Source of the DNA: Gammaproteobacteria bacterium
GTDB taxonomy: Bacteria; Pseudomonadota; Gammaproteobacteria; Acidiferrobacterales; Sulfurifustaceae
NCBI GenBank assembly: GCA_029863005.1
Contig: JAOTWF010000004.1
Span: forward strand, 1-64,000
Direction: 5' to 3'
DNA: 64,000 nt
Every line of letters starts with the position of its first letter. The first letter of the stretch is position 1. The notes under the pieces were generated by a model. It had not been told where the DNA came from. It worked only from the letters and a program-made list of their open reading frames with translations, and made no database searches. A program made the translations under genes and the position numbers. Of the stretch, positions 40,183-50,005 are shown in pieces.

Positions 40183-40830
40183 TTATTTCCGTGATTTTGG
40201 TTTTGTGAACAGTCTCGCATAGCGCCGCGCGGCAGCACGGACATCGTCCTGCCCGAACACGCCTTCGATTACGGCCAGCGCGTCGGCCCCGGCGGCGACG
40301 AGATGGGCACCATTTTCCGGGGTGATGCCACCGATGGCAACCACGGGGAGGCGCAGCTTCTGCTTGGCGGCGCACAGCAATTCAAGGTTGGCGCGCACCG
40401 CCTGCGGCTTGGTGTGCGAGGGGTAGAAACTGCCGAAGGCGATATAGTCCGCGCCCTGCGCTTGTGCCTGCTCGGCACGCGCCAGCTCGTTGTAGCAGGA
40501 CACACCGATGATCGCTTGCTGGCCGAGCATGGTGCGCGCCTCGGCGAGCGCGGCGTCTTCCCGCCCCAAGTGCACGCCGCTCGCCCAGGCCTGCTTCGCC
40601 AGCTCAATATCGTCGTTGACGAGGAACAGCACGTTGTGTTGCCGGCAGAGTTTGGCAATTTCCCGGGCCTGCCCGAGACGCGACTCGGCATCGTGTTTTT
40701 TATCCCGGTACTGAATGACGCGCGCCCCGCCGAGAATGGCTTCGCTGACGGCCTTGGGCAGCTTTGCGTCATCCAGGTACTGGGTGTCGGCAATGGCGTA
40801 GAGCCCAGCAAGGCGCGGTGAAATGATCAT
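40183..40830 (-). CDS. thiE: Thiamine-phosphate synthase
   Basis: ThiE joins HMP pyrophosphate with thiazole phosphate to give thiamine phosphate. The 215-residue TIM barrel has [73 protein letters not shown] and [25 protein letters not shown], all intact. The end of the barrel (phosphate-binding GGI and AVI loops) is present. It was probably next to thiD before the islet at 41-42 kb intervened. Confidence 0.96.
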   Translation of the reverse strand: MIISPRLAGLYAIADTQYLDDAKLPKAVSEAILGGARVIQYRDKKHDAESRLGQAREIAKLCRQHNVLFLVNDDIELAKQAWASGVHLGREDAALAEARTMLGQQAIIGVSCYNELARAEQAQAQGADYIAFGSFYPSHTKPQAVRANLELLCAAKQKLRLPVVAIGGITPENGAHLVAAGADALAVIEGVFGQDDVRAAARRYARLFTKPKSRK

Positions 40831-40998
40831 TATGTTTATCGGATAAAGTTTGTTCCGCGTTACAAACGGTCCAGGGGCTCTTCACCGTCCGTCCGGTTCC
40901 GCACTTGGGTGGAAATTATCGTGGTCGATACAATCGCGACGACTGCCTCGTCCATCTTTCGTTGTCCAATATAATCGATAGGGTTCTATTGTCAGAGT

Positions 40999-41033
40999 AG
41001 ATTATACGGCGTAGGGTGCCAGATTATACGGCG
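40999..41033 (+). repeat. Tandem 13-base direct repeat upstream of the islet genes
   Basis: AGATTATACGGCG occurs at 40999-41011 and again at 41021-41033, 22 bases apart start to start, about two helical turns. A TATAAT (40970-40975) lies just upstream. The arrangement suits a regulator operator, but no regulator gene is adjacent. Confidence 0.5.
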
Positions 41034-41078
41034 ATTTTGAATTCGAATTTATTGTTAGACGCAGAAGGCGAAATTCGA

Positions 41079-41231
41079 ATGAACAAGGAATGGCACAAGG
41101 CAAACAAATTGTCGCCGAAGGCATTACTTGAAGATCGAATCCGATGGCATCTAGCTCATGCGAAGAAGTGCGGATATCGCCCCATACCAAAATCCATTCT
41201 CGCAGGAATTAAAGAAAGAAAGCTGCAGTGA
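41079..41231 (+). CDS. Small conserved-type protein, unknown function
   Basis: The 50-residue protein starts MNKEWHKANKLSPKALLEDR and continues with RIRWHLAHAKKCGYRPIP. The W-H-x-x-N-K start and the CGYRPIP segment recall a widespread family of tiny bacterial proteins without assigned role (from memory). An upstream GTG at 41016 would add 21 residues. Its stop overlaps the next start as GTGA, so the two are translationally coupled. Confidence 0.55.
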   Translation: MNKEWHKANKLSPKALLEDRIRWHLAHAKKCGYRPIPKSILAGIKERKLQ

Positions 41232-41401
41232 ACAAAAACAAAAAAGCCAATTACGCGTATACCGATGCCCAAAGGGAGATCGCGTCTAACAATGTGTTCG
41301 AGACAGATGCGGTAATACAGCACTCCGTTTCCAATTTTTACGGTGGCGGCTCGACACAACAACACGTTAAATTTTCTAAATACGTGGTTCCAGGAAAGTG
41401 A
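41228..41401 (+). CDS. Small unknown protein coupled to its neighbours
   Basis: A GTG at 41228 overlapping the preceding stop opens a 57-residue frame starting MNKNKKANYAYTDAQREIAS. It ends six bases before the FAH-family start. It is basic at the N-terminus, polar, and contains a GGGS turn. No family recognised. Support comes from the GTGA overlap and tight packing in a three-gene operon. Confidence 0.5.
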   Translation: MNKNKKANYAYTDAQREIASNNVFETDAVIQHSVSNFYGGGSTQQHVKFSKYVVPGK

Positions 41402-41407
41402 GCACAA

Positions 41408-42019
41408 ATGAAATCTGTTAACTGGGACGGAAAAAAGATTTATCCATCCAAGATTGTATGTATCGGCCGAAATTATGCCGAACATATCAAGGAGTTTGAC
41501 AACGAGGCTTCACAAGAACCTGTCATATTTATGAAGCCGAATTCGGCCCTCTCGAATGAAATCCATTCCAGTAAAAACGATGTAATTCATTATGAAGGAG
41601 AAATAGCTTTCTTGATAAGTTCCGGCGAACTCAAAGGTATTGGGTTCGGGCTGGATCTCACCAAGCGGGAACTGCAATATGAATTGAAGGGCAAGGGTTG
41701 GCCCTGGGAGCGCGCCAAGGCCTTTGATAACTCCGCCGTATTCAGTGAATTTGTGACATTCGGCGGCAACATCCGTGATTTGAGAATGGAATTTTACATC
41801 AATGGCGCCTTGGCCCAGGTCGGCAGTTATGACCTGATGATCAGCAAGCCGAAGCAAATGCTAAACGAAGCCAAAACTTTCCTTTCCTTTGAAGACGGTG
41901 ATTTATTGATGACCGGAACGCCGAAAGGCGTGGGTCCTGTTAAGGCTGGCGATAAGTACCTCGGCAAGATCTTCGAAAAAGACAAGTTGATTGTTGAAGG
42001 TTCCTGGGTCGTGAAATAA
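41408..42019 (+). CDS. Fumarylacetoacetate hydrolase (FAH) family protein
   Basis: The 203-residue protein has the FAH core: CIGRNYAEHIKE, FMKPNSAL, the metal-ligand segment HYEGEIAFLI, and the C-terminal LMTGTPKGVGPVKAGDK. Family members hydrolyse or decarboxylate beta-diketo acids, including oxaloacetate and fumarylpyruvate, with Mg or Mn. Base composition is clearly AT-richer than the flanking thi and hem genes. It is the last gene of a plus-strand islet set inside a minus-strand cluster. Confidence 0.9.
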   Translation: MKSVNWDGKKIYPSKIVCIGRNYAEHIKEFDNEASQEPVIFMKPNSALSNEIHSSKNDVIHYEGEIAFLISSGELKGIGFGLDLTKRELQYELKGKGWPWERAKAFDNSAVFSEFVTFGGNIRDLRMEFYINGALAQVGSYDLMISKPKQMLNEAKTFLSFEDGDLLMTGTPKGVGPVKAGDKYLGKIFEKDKLIVEGSWVVK

Positions 42020-42047
42020 AAAAATCACTAATCAGTTGAGTGGCGAT

Positions 42048-42070
42048 GTTTCGACTTCTCCACTCGAAAC
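42048..42070. terminator. Hairpin between convergent FAH and thiD genes
   Basis: GTTTCGA (42048-42054) and TCGAAAC (42064-42070) pair perfectly around a 9-base loop in the 63-base convergent gap. There is no clear T-tract. Confidence 0.35.
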
Positions 42071-42082
42071 TTGCTTCTCCCG

Positions 42083-42901
42083 TCAGGATTCATCACCCTC
42101 CGGCTCATCCATCTCCCAGGCCCAGTACAGCCGGTTCGGTAGCAGCTGGCCCATGCCCGGGCGAAAACCGTGTTTCAGGCTTTCCCAGGTGTAGCGCAGG
42201 GCCTCGCCCACGGCATTGATCGGATCGAGCCCGTGCGCCAGCGACGCCGCACAGGCGGAGGCGAGCGTGCAGCCCGAGCCGTGGAAACTTCCGGGCAGGC
42301 GCTCGAACACGAAAGTTTCCAGCAGGCGCATGTTGCCGTACAGGCGGTGGATGACCTCAGGCGATTTCTCGTGCGTGCCGGTGATCAGCACGAACTCGCA
42401 TCCGAGCGACATCAGCTCCTGCGCACAGGCATCGATCGTGTCGGCATCGGAGGCAAGCGCGCGCGCCTCGAGGCTGTTGGGCGTAATCAACGTGCACTGC
42501 GGGATCAGCAAGGTGCGCAGGGCGCCGTCGAGCATGCTGTCGGCGAGCGCATCGCCGCCGCCCGAGCGCTGGATGGGGTCGAGGATGAGCGGGATGTCCG
42601 GATAATCCTCGACGATCCCCGAGACGGCCGTGGCCACCTCACTGCTGCCGAGCATGCCGACCTTGAAAGCGGTCACCGGCATGTCTTCCAGCACCGCGCG
42701 TGCTTGCGCAATCACAAGTTCCGTCTCGGTGCAGGCGAACTCCTTGATGCCGGCCGTGTCCTGCGCGGTGACGGCGGTGACAACCGGGGCCGGGTGACAC
42801 CCAAGGCTCGCGAGCGTCAGCACGTCGGCGGCGATGCCGGCACCGCCGGAGGGGTCGGTGCCGGCGAACACCAGAACCACGGGCGGCGTGGAGTGGCTCA
42901 T
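42083..42901 (-). CDS. thiD: Hydroxymethylpyrimidine / phosphomethylpyrimidine kinase
   Basis: ThiD phosphorylates HMP twice to supply the pyrimidine half of thiamine. The 272-residue ribokinase fold has FAGTDPSGGAGIAADVLTLASLG, VTAVTAQDTAG, FKVGMLGS, LDPI and the catalytic GSGCTLASACAASLAHG. The start overlaps the hemH stop as ATGA, so the two are coupled. Confidence 0.96.
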   Translation of the reverse strand: MSHSTPPVVLVFAGTDPSGGAGIAADVLTLASLGCHPAPVVTAVTAQDTAGIKEFACTETELVIAQARAVLEDMPVTAFKVGMLGSSEVATAVSGIVEDYPDIPLILDPIQRSGGGDALADSMLDGALRTLLIPQCTLITPNSLEARALASDADTIDACAQELMSLGCEFVLITGTHEKSPEVIHRLYGNMRLLETFVFERLPGSFHGSGCTLASACAASLAHGLDPINAVGEALRYTWESLKHGFRPGMGQLLPNRLYWAWEMDEPEGDES

Positions 42902-43875
42902 GGCGCCGGCATCGCATTCAGCACGAGCGTTTTCAGCGCCGCGATGAAGCGCGGATGCGTGTTCAGCGCCGGGACCACCCGGTAGTGTGTAATGCCCTGC
43001 GCGCGCGCCAGTTCGGCGTAGGTAATGCCAAGCTCGAACAGGGTTTCGACGTGGTCCGACACGAAGGCGATAGGATACACCAGCATCTGTTTTACTCCGG
43101 CTTTGGCCTTGTCGCGGATGACGTCATCGGTGTAGGGCCGCAGCCATTCGAGTGGCCCGACCCGGCTCTGGTAGCACAGCGTGGTGTGCGGCCAGTTCAA
43201 TTGCGCACTCACGGCTTCGTAGGTGGCGCGAATTTGGCGCTCGTAGGGATCCCCGCCATTCACAATTTTCTGCGGCAGCCCGTGTGCCGAGAACAATAAT
43301 TCAATGCGCGCCGGATCGGGATCGGGAAACTTTTTCCCCTCGGCCAGAAGCGTTTCCACGATTGCGCCCTGGTAATCGGGCTGGTCGTACCATTGGCGCA
43401 CCAGCGTGATCACGGGATGGTAATGCTGGCGATCGCACTGGCGTTGGAATTCATTGTACGCGCTGCCGGTGGTGGTGATCGAATACTGTGGATACAGCGG
43501 CAGCAGCAGGACGCGCGTGAAATTCTTTTCCTTGAGTCGTGTCACGACCTCGCTCGTGAGCGGATGCCAGTAGCGCATGCACACGTGCACGTCGTAATTC
43601 CCACGGCCTTTGAGTGCCTGCTGCAAGGCCTCGGCTTGCGCGCACGTGAATTCGAGAATCGGGGATTTCCCGCCGATGGCGGCGTAGCCTGCGGCGGCTT
43701 CCGGAGCGCGGCGCCGCGCGATCAGGGACGCGAAGGGCCGCTGCGTGAGCCAGCCGAGCGGCAGGCGGAAAATATCCGGGTCGGAAAACAAGTTGAACAG
43801 GAAGGGGCGTACCGCTTCCAGCGAATCCGGCCCGCCGAGGTTGCACAGCACCACCGCCACACGTTCTGACATCAT
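42898..43875 (-). CDS. hemH: Ferrochelatase
   Basis: HemH inserts ferrous iron into protoporphyrin IX. The 325-residue product has [19 protein letters not shown] at the N-terminus, the catalytic-histidine segment [36 protein letters not shown] and the glutamate region [13 protein letters not shown]. Two adjacent ATG codons are possible starts. No iron-sulfur cysteine tail is present. Confidence 0.96.
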   Translation of the reverse strand: MMSERVAVVLCNLGGPDSLEAVRPFLFNLFSDPDIFRLPLGWLTQRPFASLIARRRAPEAAAGYAAIGGKSPILEFTCAQAEALQQALKGRGNYDVHVCMRYWHPLTSEVVTRLKEKNFTRVLLLPLYPQYSITTTGSAYNEFQRQCDRQHYHPVITLVRQWYDQPDYQGAIVETLLAEGKKFPDPDPARIELLFSAHGLPQKIVNGGDPYERQIRATYEAVSAQLNWPHTTLCYQSRVGPLEWLRPYTDDVIRDKAKAGVKQMLVYPIAFVSDHVETLFELGITYAELARAQGITHYRVVPALNTHPRFIAALKTLVLNAMPAP

Positions 43876-43967
43876 TGGAATTCTACCGCCGCCACTGCGG
43901 TTTCACCACGAAGGGGAACATGCGATCATTGCCCCCTCGTCCCCTTGACCGGCAGCGAGAGGCAGAC

Positions 43968-44132
43968 ATGAAGGCGTACATGTGCGTGATCTGTGGTTTT
44001 GTCTACGAAGAAGAGAAGGGCCGGCCGGAAGAAGGCATTCCTCCCGGGACCCTGTGGAAGGATGTGCCGGAGAACTGGAAATGTCCCGATTGCGGCGCGG
44101 CTAAATCAGATTTTGAATTGATCGAAATCTGA
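43968..44132 (+). CDS. Rubredoxin
   Basis: The 54-residue iron protein has Cys6-x2-Cys9 (CVICG) and Cys39-x2-Cys42 (CPDCG), the four ligands of an Fe(SCys)4 centre. [19 protein letters not shown] and [15 protein letters not shown] are classical. The ATG at 43968 follows GAGAGG. Rubredoxins donate electrons to alkane hydroxylases or to oxygen-detoxifying enzymes; no such partner is adjacent. It stands divergent from hemH, with less than 100 bases between the starts. Confidence 0.95.
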   Translation: MKAYMCVICGFVYEEEKGRPEEGIPPGTLWKDVPENWKCPDCGAAKSDFELIEI

Positions 44133-44232
44133 GCCATTTCTCGGGCGCGGCAGACGGGTCGTGGGCTACAATAGAATGGTGTCTCGTTGCTCCGAATAAC
44201 CAGGGAACAAGGCTGTCCAAGGCAGGGAAACC

Positions 44233-46659
44233 ATGAACACCGCCATCTGGATCCTGATCGCCGTGGTAACGGTCTGGGGGCTCGCCGCGCAACGTGTCCC
44301 CGGACTCGTGTGGGCCACGGCGCTGGCCGCCGCCATTGCCCTGTGGGATGCCTTCTTCCATCCACCTACTCCGCTGTGGCTGGCCGCGTGGGCATTTTTT
44401 CTTGTCATATTTCTCCCGCTGGCGATCCCGCCTTTCCGCCGCGCGCTCATCAGCGGGCCGTTGTTGCGCGTATTCAAGAAAATCATGCCGGCCATGTCGG
44501 ACACCGAGCGCGTGGCGCTTGAGGCCGGTACCGTGTGGTGGGAGGCGGAACTCTTCGGCGGCGACCCGGACTGGGACCAGTTGTTCAACCTCCCGCAACC
44601 GGCACTCACGGACGAGGAACAGGCTTTTCTCGACGGACCGGTGGAAGAGCTCTGCGCCATGCTCGATGACTGGAAGATCACCCATGAGCATCGCGATCTG
44701 CCGCCGAAAGTTTGGCGCTTCATGAAGGACAAGGGTTTCTTCGGGATGATCATCCCGAAGCAATATGGTGGTCTGGAATTTTCCGCGCAGGCGCATTCCG
44801 CGGTGGTGGTGAAGGTCTCGAGCCGTTCGATCACGGCCGGCGTCACCGTCATGGTGCCGAACTCGCTCGGGCCGGCGGAATTACTGCTGCACTATGGCAC
44901 GGATCAGCAGAAAAAACATTATCTCCCGGGGCTCGCCAGCGGCAAGGAAGTGCCGTGCTTCTCCCTCACCGGTCCCGAGGCCGGCTCGGACGCGGGCTCC
45001 ATGCCGGACCGCGGTGTGGTTTGCCGTGGCACGTTCAAGGGCAAAAAAAATGTGCTCGGTATCCGTCTCAACTGGGAGAAGCGTTATATCACGCTCGGCC
45101 CGGTGGCCACGGTGCTGGGGCTGGCCTTCCACCTGTTTGACCCGGATCACCTGCTCGGCGAAGAAGCGGACCTCGGCATCACGCTGGCGCTGATTCCCAC
45201 CAAAACACCGGGCGTGAAAATCGGCACGCGTCACAACCCGCTCAACATCGTGTTCCAGAATGGGCCTAACTGGGGCGAAAATGTTTTCATCCCGCTCGAC
45301 TGGGTCATCGGTGGACGCGAGGGCGTGGGCCAAGGCTGGCGCATGCTGATGCAGTCGCTTGCCGCCGGTCGTTCAATATCGCTGCCCGCGCTTTCCAGCG
45401 GCGCCGGGAAGGTGGCGAGCCGTGCCACCGGCGCGTACGCGCGCATCCGACGCCAGTTCAAACTTCCCATTGGCAAGTTCGAGGCCGTGGAGGAAGGGCT
45501 CGGGCGCATCGCTGGCTTTACTTATATGATGGATGCGGCGCGCACGCTCACCGCACGCGCCGTGGACCTCGGCGAAAAACCCTCGGTGGCCTCGGCCATC
45601 GTCAAATATCAGCTTACCGAACACATGCGTCGCGTGGTGGACGACGCCATGGACATCCAGGGGGGTTCCGGTATCTGCCTTGGGCCGCGCAATTTCATGG
45701 GGCGCGTGTACCAGGCGGTGCCCATCAGCATCACGGTCGAAGGCGCCAACTTGCTAACGCGCGCGCTCATAATTTACGGCCAGGGGGCAGTGCGTTGCCA
45801 TCCCTACGTGCTGCAGGAGCTGCACGCGGTGTCAGAGCCGGACATCCGGCGTGCGGTCAAAGACTTTGACAACGCCATCTTCGGGCATATCCGCTACACG
45901 ATCAGCAGCGTCGCGCGTGCTTTCTGGTTGGGGCTGACCAGCGCGCACCTCGCGCGCCCCCCCGTGCGCGGACCCGCACGGCGCTACGTGCAGAAGCTCA
46001 CGCGTTTGTCTTGCGCCTTCGCGCTGATTTCCGACATGGCCATGCTGACGCTGGGCGGCTCACTCAAGCGCAAGGAAAAGATTTCCGGTCGCTTTGCCGA
46101 CGCGCTGAGTTATTTGTATCTGGCTTCGGCGGTGATCAAGCGCTTTGAGGACGATGAACGTCCGGAGACGGACGTTCCGTTGATGCGCTTTGCCTGTCAA
46201 TACTGTCTGCACGAGTCGGAGAAATCGCTGGTGGTGATCCTCAAAAATTTCCCCCATCCCTTTCTGGCCTGGCTTCTGGGCGGTCTGGTGTTCCCGGCCG
46301 GACGGCGTAACCATGTTCCGGACGACAGCCTCGGCCATGATTGCGCGCAAATTTTGCTCGAGCCTTCGACGGCGCGCGACCGTCTGACACGGGGGATCTA
46401 TATGCCGAAGACCACACGCGAAGCGCTGGGCCGGCTCGAGGACGCCCTACCCAAGGTTATTGCCGCGGAACCGCTGGAGCGCAAACTGACTAAATTGGTT
46501 GATGAACAGCCGCTGCTGCACGGCCAATTCGAGGAGCAGGTGAAAGCAGCGCTGGAGCAGAATATATTGAGCAACGGTGAGGCGAAGTTGCTGCGCGCCG
46601 CGCACGCCGCCCGGCGCGACGTGATCGCGGTGGATGATTTTCCCGCCGAGGGATTTTAG
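44233..46659 (+). CDS. fadE: FadE-type acyl-CoA dehydrogenase
   Basis: FadE performs the first oxidation step of fatty-acid beta-oxidation. The 808-residue length is close to the E. coli enzyme. Two or three N-terminal hydrophobic helices suggest membrane association. The flavoprotein core has FFGMIIPKQYGGLEFSAQAHS, CFSLTGPEAGSDAGSMPD and VDDAMDIQGGSGICLGP; a long FadE-specific C-terminal region follows. It is followed 26 bases later by a thiolase and then the hydratase/dehydrogenase, forming a complete beta-oxidation operon. Confidence 0.95.
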   Translation: MNTAIWILIAVVTVWGLAAQRVPGLVWATALAAAIALWDAFFHPPTPLWLAAWAFFLVIFLPLAIPPFRRALISGPLLRVFKKIMPAMSDTERVALEAGTVWWEAELFGGDPDWDQLFNLPQPALTDEEQAFLDGPVEELCAMLDDWKITHEHRDLPPKVWRFMKDKGFFGMIIPKQYGGLEFSAQAHSAVVVKVSSRSITAGVTVMVPNSLGPAELLLHYGTDQQKKHYLPGLASGKEVPCFSLTGPEAGSDAGSMPDRGVVCRGTFKGKKNVLGIRLNWEKRYITLGPVATVLGLAFHLFDPDHLLGEEADLGITLALIPTKTPGVKIGTRHNPLNIVFQNGPNWGENVFIPLDWVIGGREGVGQGWRMLMQSLAAGRSISLPALSSGAGKVASRATGAYARIRRQFKLPIGKFEAVEEGLGRIAGFTYMMDAARTLTARAVDLGEKPSVASAIVKYQLTEHMRRVVDDAMDIQGGSGICLGPRNFMGRVYQAVPISITVEGANLLTRALIIYGQGAVRCHPYVLQELHAVSEPDIRRAVKDFDNAIFGHIRYTISSVARAFWLGLTSAHLARPPVRGPARRYVQKLTRLSCAFALISDMAMLTLGGSLKRKEKISGRFADALSYLYLASAVIKRFEDDERPETDVPLMRFACQYCLHESEKSLVVILKNFPHPFLAWLLGGLVFPAGRRNHVPDDSLGHDCAQILLEPSTARDRLTRGIYMPKTTREALGRLEDALPKVIAAEPLERKLTKLVDEQPLLHGQFEEQVKAALEQNILSNGEAKLLRAAHAARRDVIAVDDFPAEGF

Positions 46660-46685
46660 AAAGGAAATAGGCAGGTAAGCGCAGA

Positions 46686-47981
46686 ATGAATGGAGTCAAG
46701 GTTTATGTTGTCGATGGCGCCCGCACACCGTTTCTGAAGGCGCGCACCGAGCCGGGGCCGTTTTCGGCCTCCGATCTGGCCGTGGCGTGCGCGCGGCCGG
46801 TGCTGGCGCGCCAGCCTTTTAAGGCATCGCAGATTGATGAAGTCATCGTCGGCTGCGTCATCCCGGCGGCGGATGAGGCCAACATCGCGCGCCTGATCGC
46901 GCTGCGCCTCGGCTGCGGCAAGCGCGTGCCGGCACACACGGTCCAGCGCAACTGCGCCTCGGGTTTGCAGGCCGTGGCCTCCGCGGCTGAGCGCATCGTG
47001 CTTGGCCGGGCGAACCTCGTGCTCGCGGGGGGCACCGAGGCCATGAGCCGCGCGCCCATCCAGTGGAACAATTCCATGAGCGGCTGGCTTGGCAAGATGC
47101 TGCGCGCGCGCAATACGTGGCAGCGATTGCAGGCACTGGCACGGTTCCGTCCTGCACTGCTGAAGCCAGTGTATGCCTTGCTGCTCGGATTGACTGACCC
47201 GCTGGTGAAGTTGTCCATGGGGCAGACCGCGGAAATTCTCGCGCATCGCTTCGGTATCAGTCGCGAAAGCCAGGATGTATATGCCCTCAACAGCCACAAA
47301 CGGCTAGCGGCGGCGTTCGATGGCGGCACCATGAACACGGAAGTCGAAACACTCTACGACTTGCGTGAAAATTTTTACACCGAGGACACCGGCCTGCGCC
47401 GTGACACCGATCTCGACCAGCTGGCGAAATTGCGACCCGTGTTCGATCGCAAGTACGGCCAGGTGACCTCCGGCAACAGTTCGCAGGTCACCGACGGGGC
47501 GGCCATGTTGCTGCTCGCGAGCGAATCAGCGGTCAAGGAACATGGATTGAATGTGCTCGGTGAGTGGGTGGATCACGAATGGGCCGGCGTGGACCCCAGC
47601 CAGATGGGACTTGGGCCGGTGCATGCCACCTCGAAGCTGCTCGCGCGCCGCCAAATGAAAATGGGTGATCTGCAGCAAATGGAACTCAACGAGGCTTTTG
47701 CCGCGCAGGTGCTCGCGTGCCAAGCGGCATGGGACAGCGCACAGTACGCGCGCGAGGAACTGGGCCTTAGTGCGCCGCTGGGGGCCATGGACCCGGAACG
47801 CTTGAATCCCGAGGGAGGCGCCATTTCCAACGGCCACCCGGTGGGCGCCAGCGGCGCGCGGTTGGTGCTGCATCTGCTGCACGCGCTCAGGCAGAAGGGC
47901 GGCGGGCAGGGGGTCGCGACCCTGTGCATCGGCGGTGGGCAGGGCGGGGCCATGTTGCTGAGGGCCGAGGATAAAAAATAA
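46686..47981 (+). CDS. fadI: Acetyl-CoA acyltransferase (FadI-like thiolase)
   Basis: The 431-residue thiolase cleaves 3-ketoacyl-CoA to acetyl-CoA. The nucleophile cysteine lies in TVQRNCASGLQAVASAAE, and the family motifs AGGTEAMSRAPIQWNN, MELNEAFAAQVLACQ, GGAISNGHPVGASGARLV and CIGGGQGGAMLL are intact. It resembles FadI more than FadA in length. The stop overlaps the next start as TAATG. Confidence 0.93.
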   Translation: MNGVKVYVVDGARTPFLKARTEPGPFSASDLAVACARPVLARQPFKASQIDEVIVGCVIPAADEANIARLIALRLGCGKRVPAHTVQRNCASGLQAVASAAERIVLGRANLVLAGGTEAMSRAPIQWNNSMSGWLGKMLRARNTWQRLQALARFRPALLKPVYALLLGLTDPLVKLSMGQTAEILAHRFGISRESQDVYALNSHKRLAAAFDGGTMNTEVETLYDLRENFYTEDTGLRRDTDLDQLAKLRPVFDRKYGQVTSGNSSQVTDGAAMLLLASESAVKEHGLNVLGEWVDHEWAGVDPSQMGLGPVHATSKLLARRQMKMGDLQQMELNEAFAAQVLACQAAWDSAQYAREELGLSAPLGAMDPERLNPEGGAISNGHPVGASGARLVLHLLHALRQKGGGQGVATLCIGGGQGGAMLLRAEDKK

Positions 47982-50005
47982 TGAGTAATCACTGGCACCT
48001 CGACTACCAAGGTGAACACGCGGTGTTGACGCTCGACGTGGAAGGCCAGTCGGCCAATGTCCTGTCACAGGACGTACTGCATGAATTCGAAAAGCACCTG
48101 GAAGAGCTCGAATCCAAGATGCTTGAGGGAGTCATCATCCGCTCAGGCAAGACCTCCGGTTTCATTGCCGGTGCCGATGTGCGCGAATTCGTGAAAATCA
48201 CTGAACCTGAGCGCGCCACCGAACTCGCGCAACTTGGCCAGCGGGTGCTGTCGCGTTTGGCGGATTTGCCATTCCCCTCGGTGGCGGTGATCCACGGTTT
48301 CTGCCTGGGCGGCGGGACGGAATTGGCGCTGGCTTGCAGCTATCGCATCGCGCGTGACGATCCCAGCACGCGTCTCGGCCTGCCCGAGGTGCGCCTCGGG
48401 ATTCATCCGGGTTTCGCCGGGACCGTGCGCCTGCCACCGCTGGTGGGGGATTTCGCTGCGCTCGACATGATGCTGACCGGACGTACGCTGTCTTCGCGCG
48501 AAGCGCGCCGCCGGGGCTTGGTTGATGAGGTGACGCCGGAGCGCCATCTGCTGAATGCCGCCCTGACATTCCTGAAAAATGCCCCCCCGCGGCGCAAGGC
48601 GCCATGGTACCGGCGCTTGCCTGCCTGGAAACCTCTGCGCTCCTGGGTGGTGAAGCTGATGTCCGCGCGCGTGCGGCGCAAGGCGCATCCGGATCACTAC
48701 CCGGCGCCGTGGCGGATTCTCGATCTTTGGCGCGATCGGGCCACAGAATACGAAGAGGCGGAATCGCTCGGCGAACTGCTGGTCTCCCGCACCAGTCGCA
48801 ATCTCGTGCATGTGTTTCTGCTGAGCGAGGCGCTTAAGCGTCATGGCAAGGCCAACGCGCACAACATTGAACACGTGCATGTCGTCGGTGCCGGCGTGAT
48901 GGGCGCAGACATCGCCATCTGGGCGGCGAACAAGGGATTCCGCGTGACCCTGCAGGATCGTGAGCCGGAAATCCTTGCGCGCGCGTTGAAGAAGGCCTAT
49001 GGATTTTATAAAGCCAAGCTCAAGGACCCGCGTGCGGTGCAGGAGGCCATGGACCGTTTCATACCGGATCTCGAAGGCCACGGTTTAAATTGCGCGGACC
49101 TCGTGATCGAGGCCATCGTGGAGAAGACTGGACCCAAACAGGAACTTTTCCGTGCCATCGAGAAGAAGGTCAGGCCGGAAACCTTGCTCGCCACCAACAC
49201 TTCGAGCATCCCCCTGGAGGTTATCGGCGAGGCGCTCGCCGACCCATCGCGCCTGGTGGGACTGCACTTCTTCAATCCCGTGGCGAAGATGCAACTGGTT
49301 GAGATTGTACATGGCGCCAAAACATCGGAGGCGGCCATGGCGCGCGCCCGCGCGTTCACCGGCGCCATCGAGCGCTTACCGTTGGATGTCAAAAGCAGTC
49401 CGGGATTTCTCGTCAACCGCATCCTCATGCCGTATCTGCTCGAGGCGGTGAAGATGGTGGAAGAGGGTGTGAGCGTCACGGCCATCGACAACGCCGCCAC
49501 CGAGTTCGGCATGCCCATGGGGCCGATCACACTGGCGGACACGGTTGGGCTCGACATCTGCCTCTCGGTCGCGGAGGAGTTGTCCGGGCCGCTCGGCATC
49601 GAGGTGCCGGCCCGGTTGCGCGAAGTGGTCGGCCAAGGCCATCTCGGCCGCAAGTCCGGACAGGGCTTTTACCAATATGATGCGCGTGGCCACAAGCAAA
49701 GCCTGGCGCCGGACAAAACCGCGGTTGACGTGCCCGTAACCGAACGCCTGGTCCTGCGCCTGCTCAACGAGGCCGTCGCCTGCCTGCGGGAGGGCGTGGT
49801 AGCGGATCCTGATGCCGTGGACGCCGGCATGGTCTATGGAACCGGTTTTGCGCCCTTCCTGGGCGGTCCCATGCGTTATGTCGAAAACCTGGGCGTGACG
49901 GGTATCAGCCACAGCCTGCACCGTTTGTCGCAGGAATACGGCCCGCGCTTCAATCCCGACGCCGGTTGGACCAATCCCGATTTGCTGCGATCCGGCAACG
50001 CCTGA
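47981..50005 (+). CDS. Fused enoyl-CoA hydratase / 3-hydroxyacyl-CoA dehydrogenase (FadJ/FadB-like)
   Basis: The 674-residue bifunctional enzyme catalyses hydration and NAD-dependent oxidation in beta-oxidation. The crotonase half has SGFIAGADVREF, IHGFCLGGGTELALAC and GLPEVRLGIHPGFAG, with the catalytic glutamate. A basic linker follows, then the dehydrogenase half starts near residue 300 with VVGAGVMGADIAIWAANKGF, TNTSSIPLEVI, GLHFFNPVAKMQLVEIVHG and VKSSPGFLVNRIL. Translation is coupled to the thiolase. Confidence 0.95.
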   Translation: MSNHWHLDYQGEHAVLTLDVEGQSANVLSQDVLHEFEKHLEELESKMLEGVIIRSGKTSGFIAGADVREFVKITEPERATELAQLGQRVLSRLADLPFPSVAVIHGFCLGGGTELALACSYRIARDDPSTRLGLPEVRLGIHPGFAGTVRLPPLVGDFAALDMMLTGRTLSSREARRRGLVDEVTPERHLLNAALTFLKNAPPRRKAPWYRRLPAWKPLRSWVVKLMSARVRRKAHPDHYPAPWRILDLWRDRATEYEEAESLGELLVSRTSRNLVHVFLLSEALKRHGKANAHNIEHVHVVGAGVMGADIAIWAANKGFRVTLQDREPEILARALKKAYGFYKAKLKDPRAVQEAMDRFIPDLEGHGLNCADLVIEAIVEKTGPKQELFRAIEKKVRPETLLATNTSSIPLEVIGEALADPSRLVGLHFFNPVAKMQLVEIVHGAKTSEAAMARARAFTGAIERLPLDVKSSPGFLVNRILMPYLLEAVKMVEEGVSVTAIDNAATEFGMPMGPITLADTVGLDICLSVAEELSGPLGIEVPARLREVVGQGHLGRKSGQGFYQYDARGHKQSLAPDKTAVDVPVTERLVLRLLNEAVACLREGVVADPDAVDAGMVYGTGFAPFLGGPMRYVENLGVTGISHSLHRLSQEYGPRFNPDAGWTNPDLLRSGNA

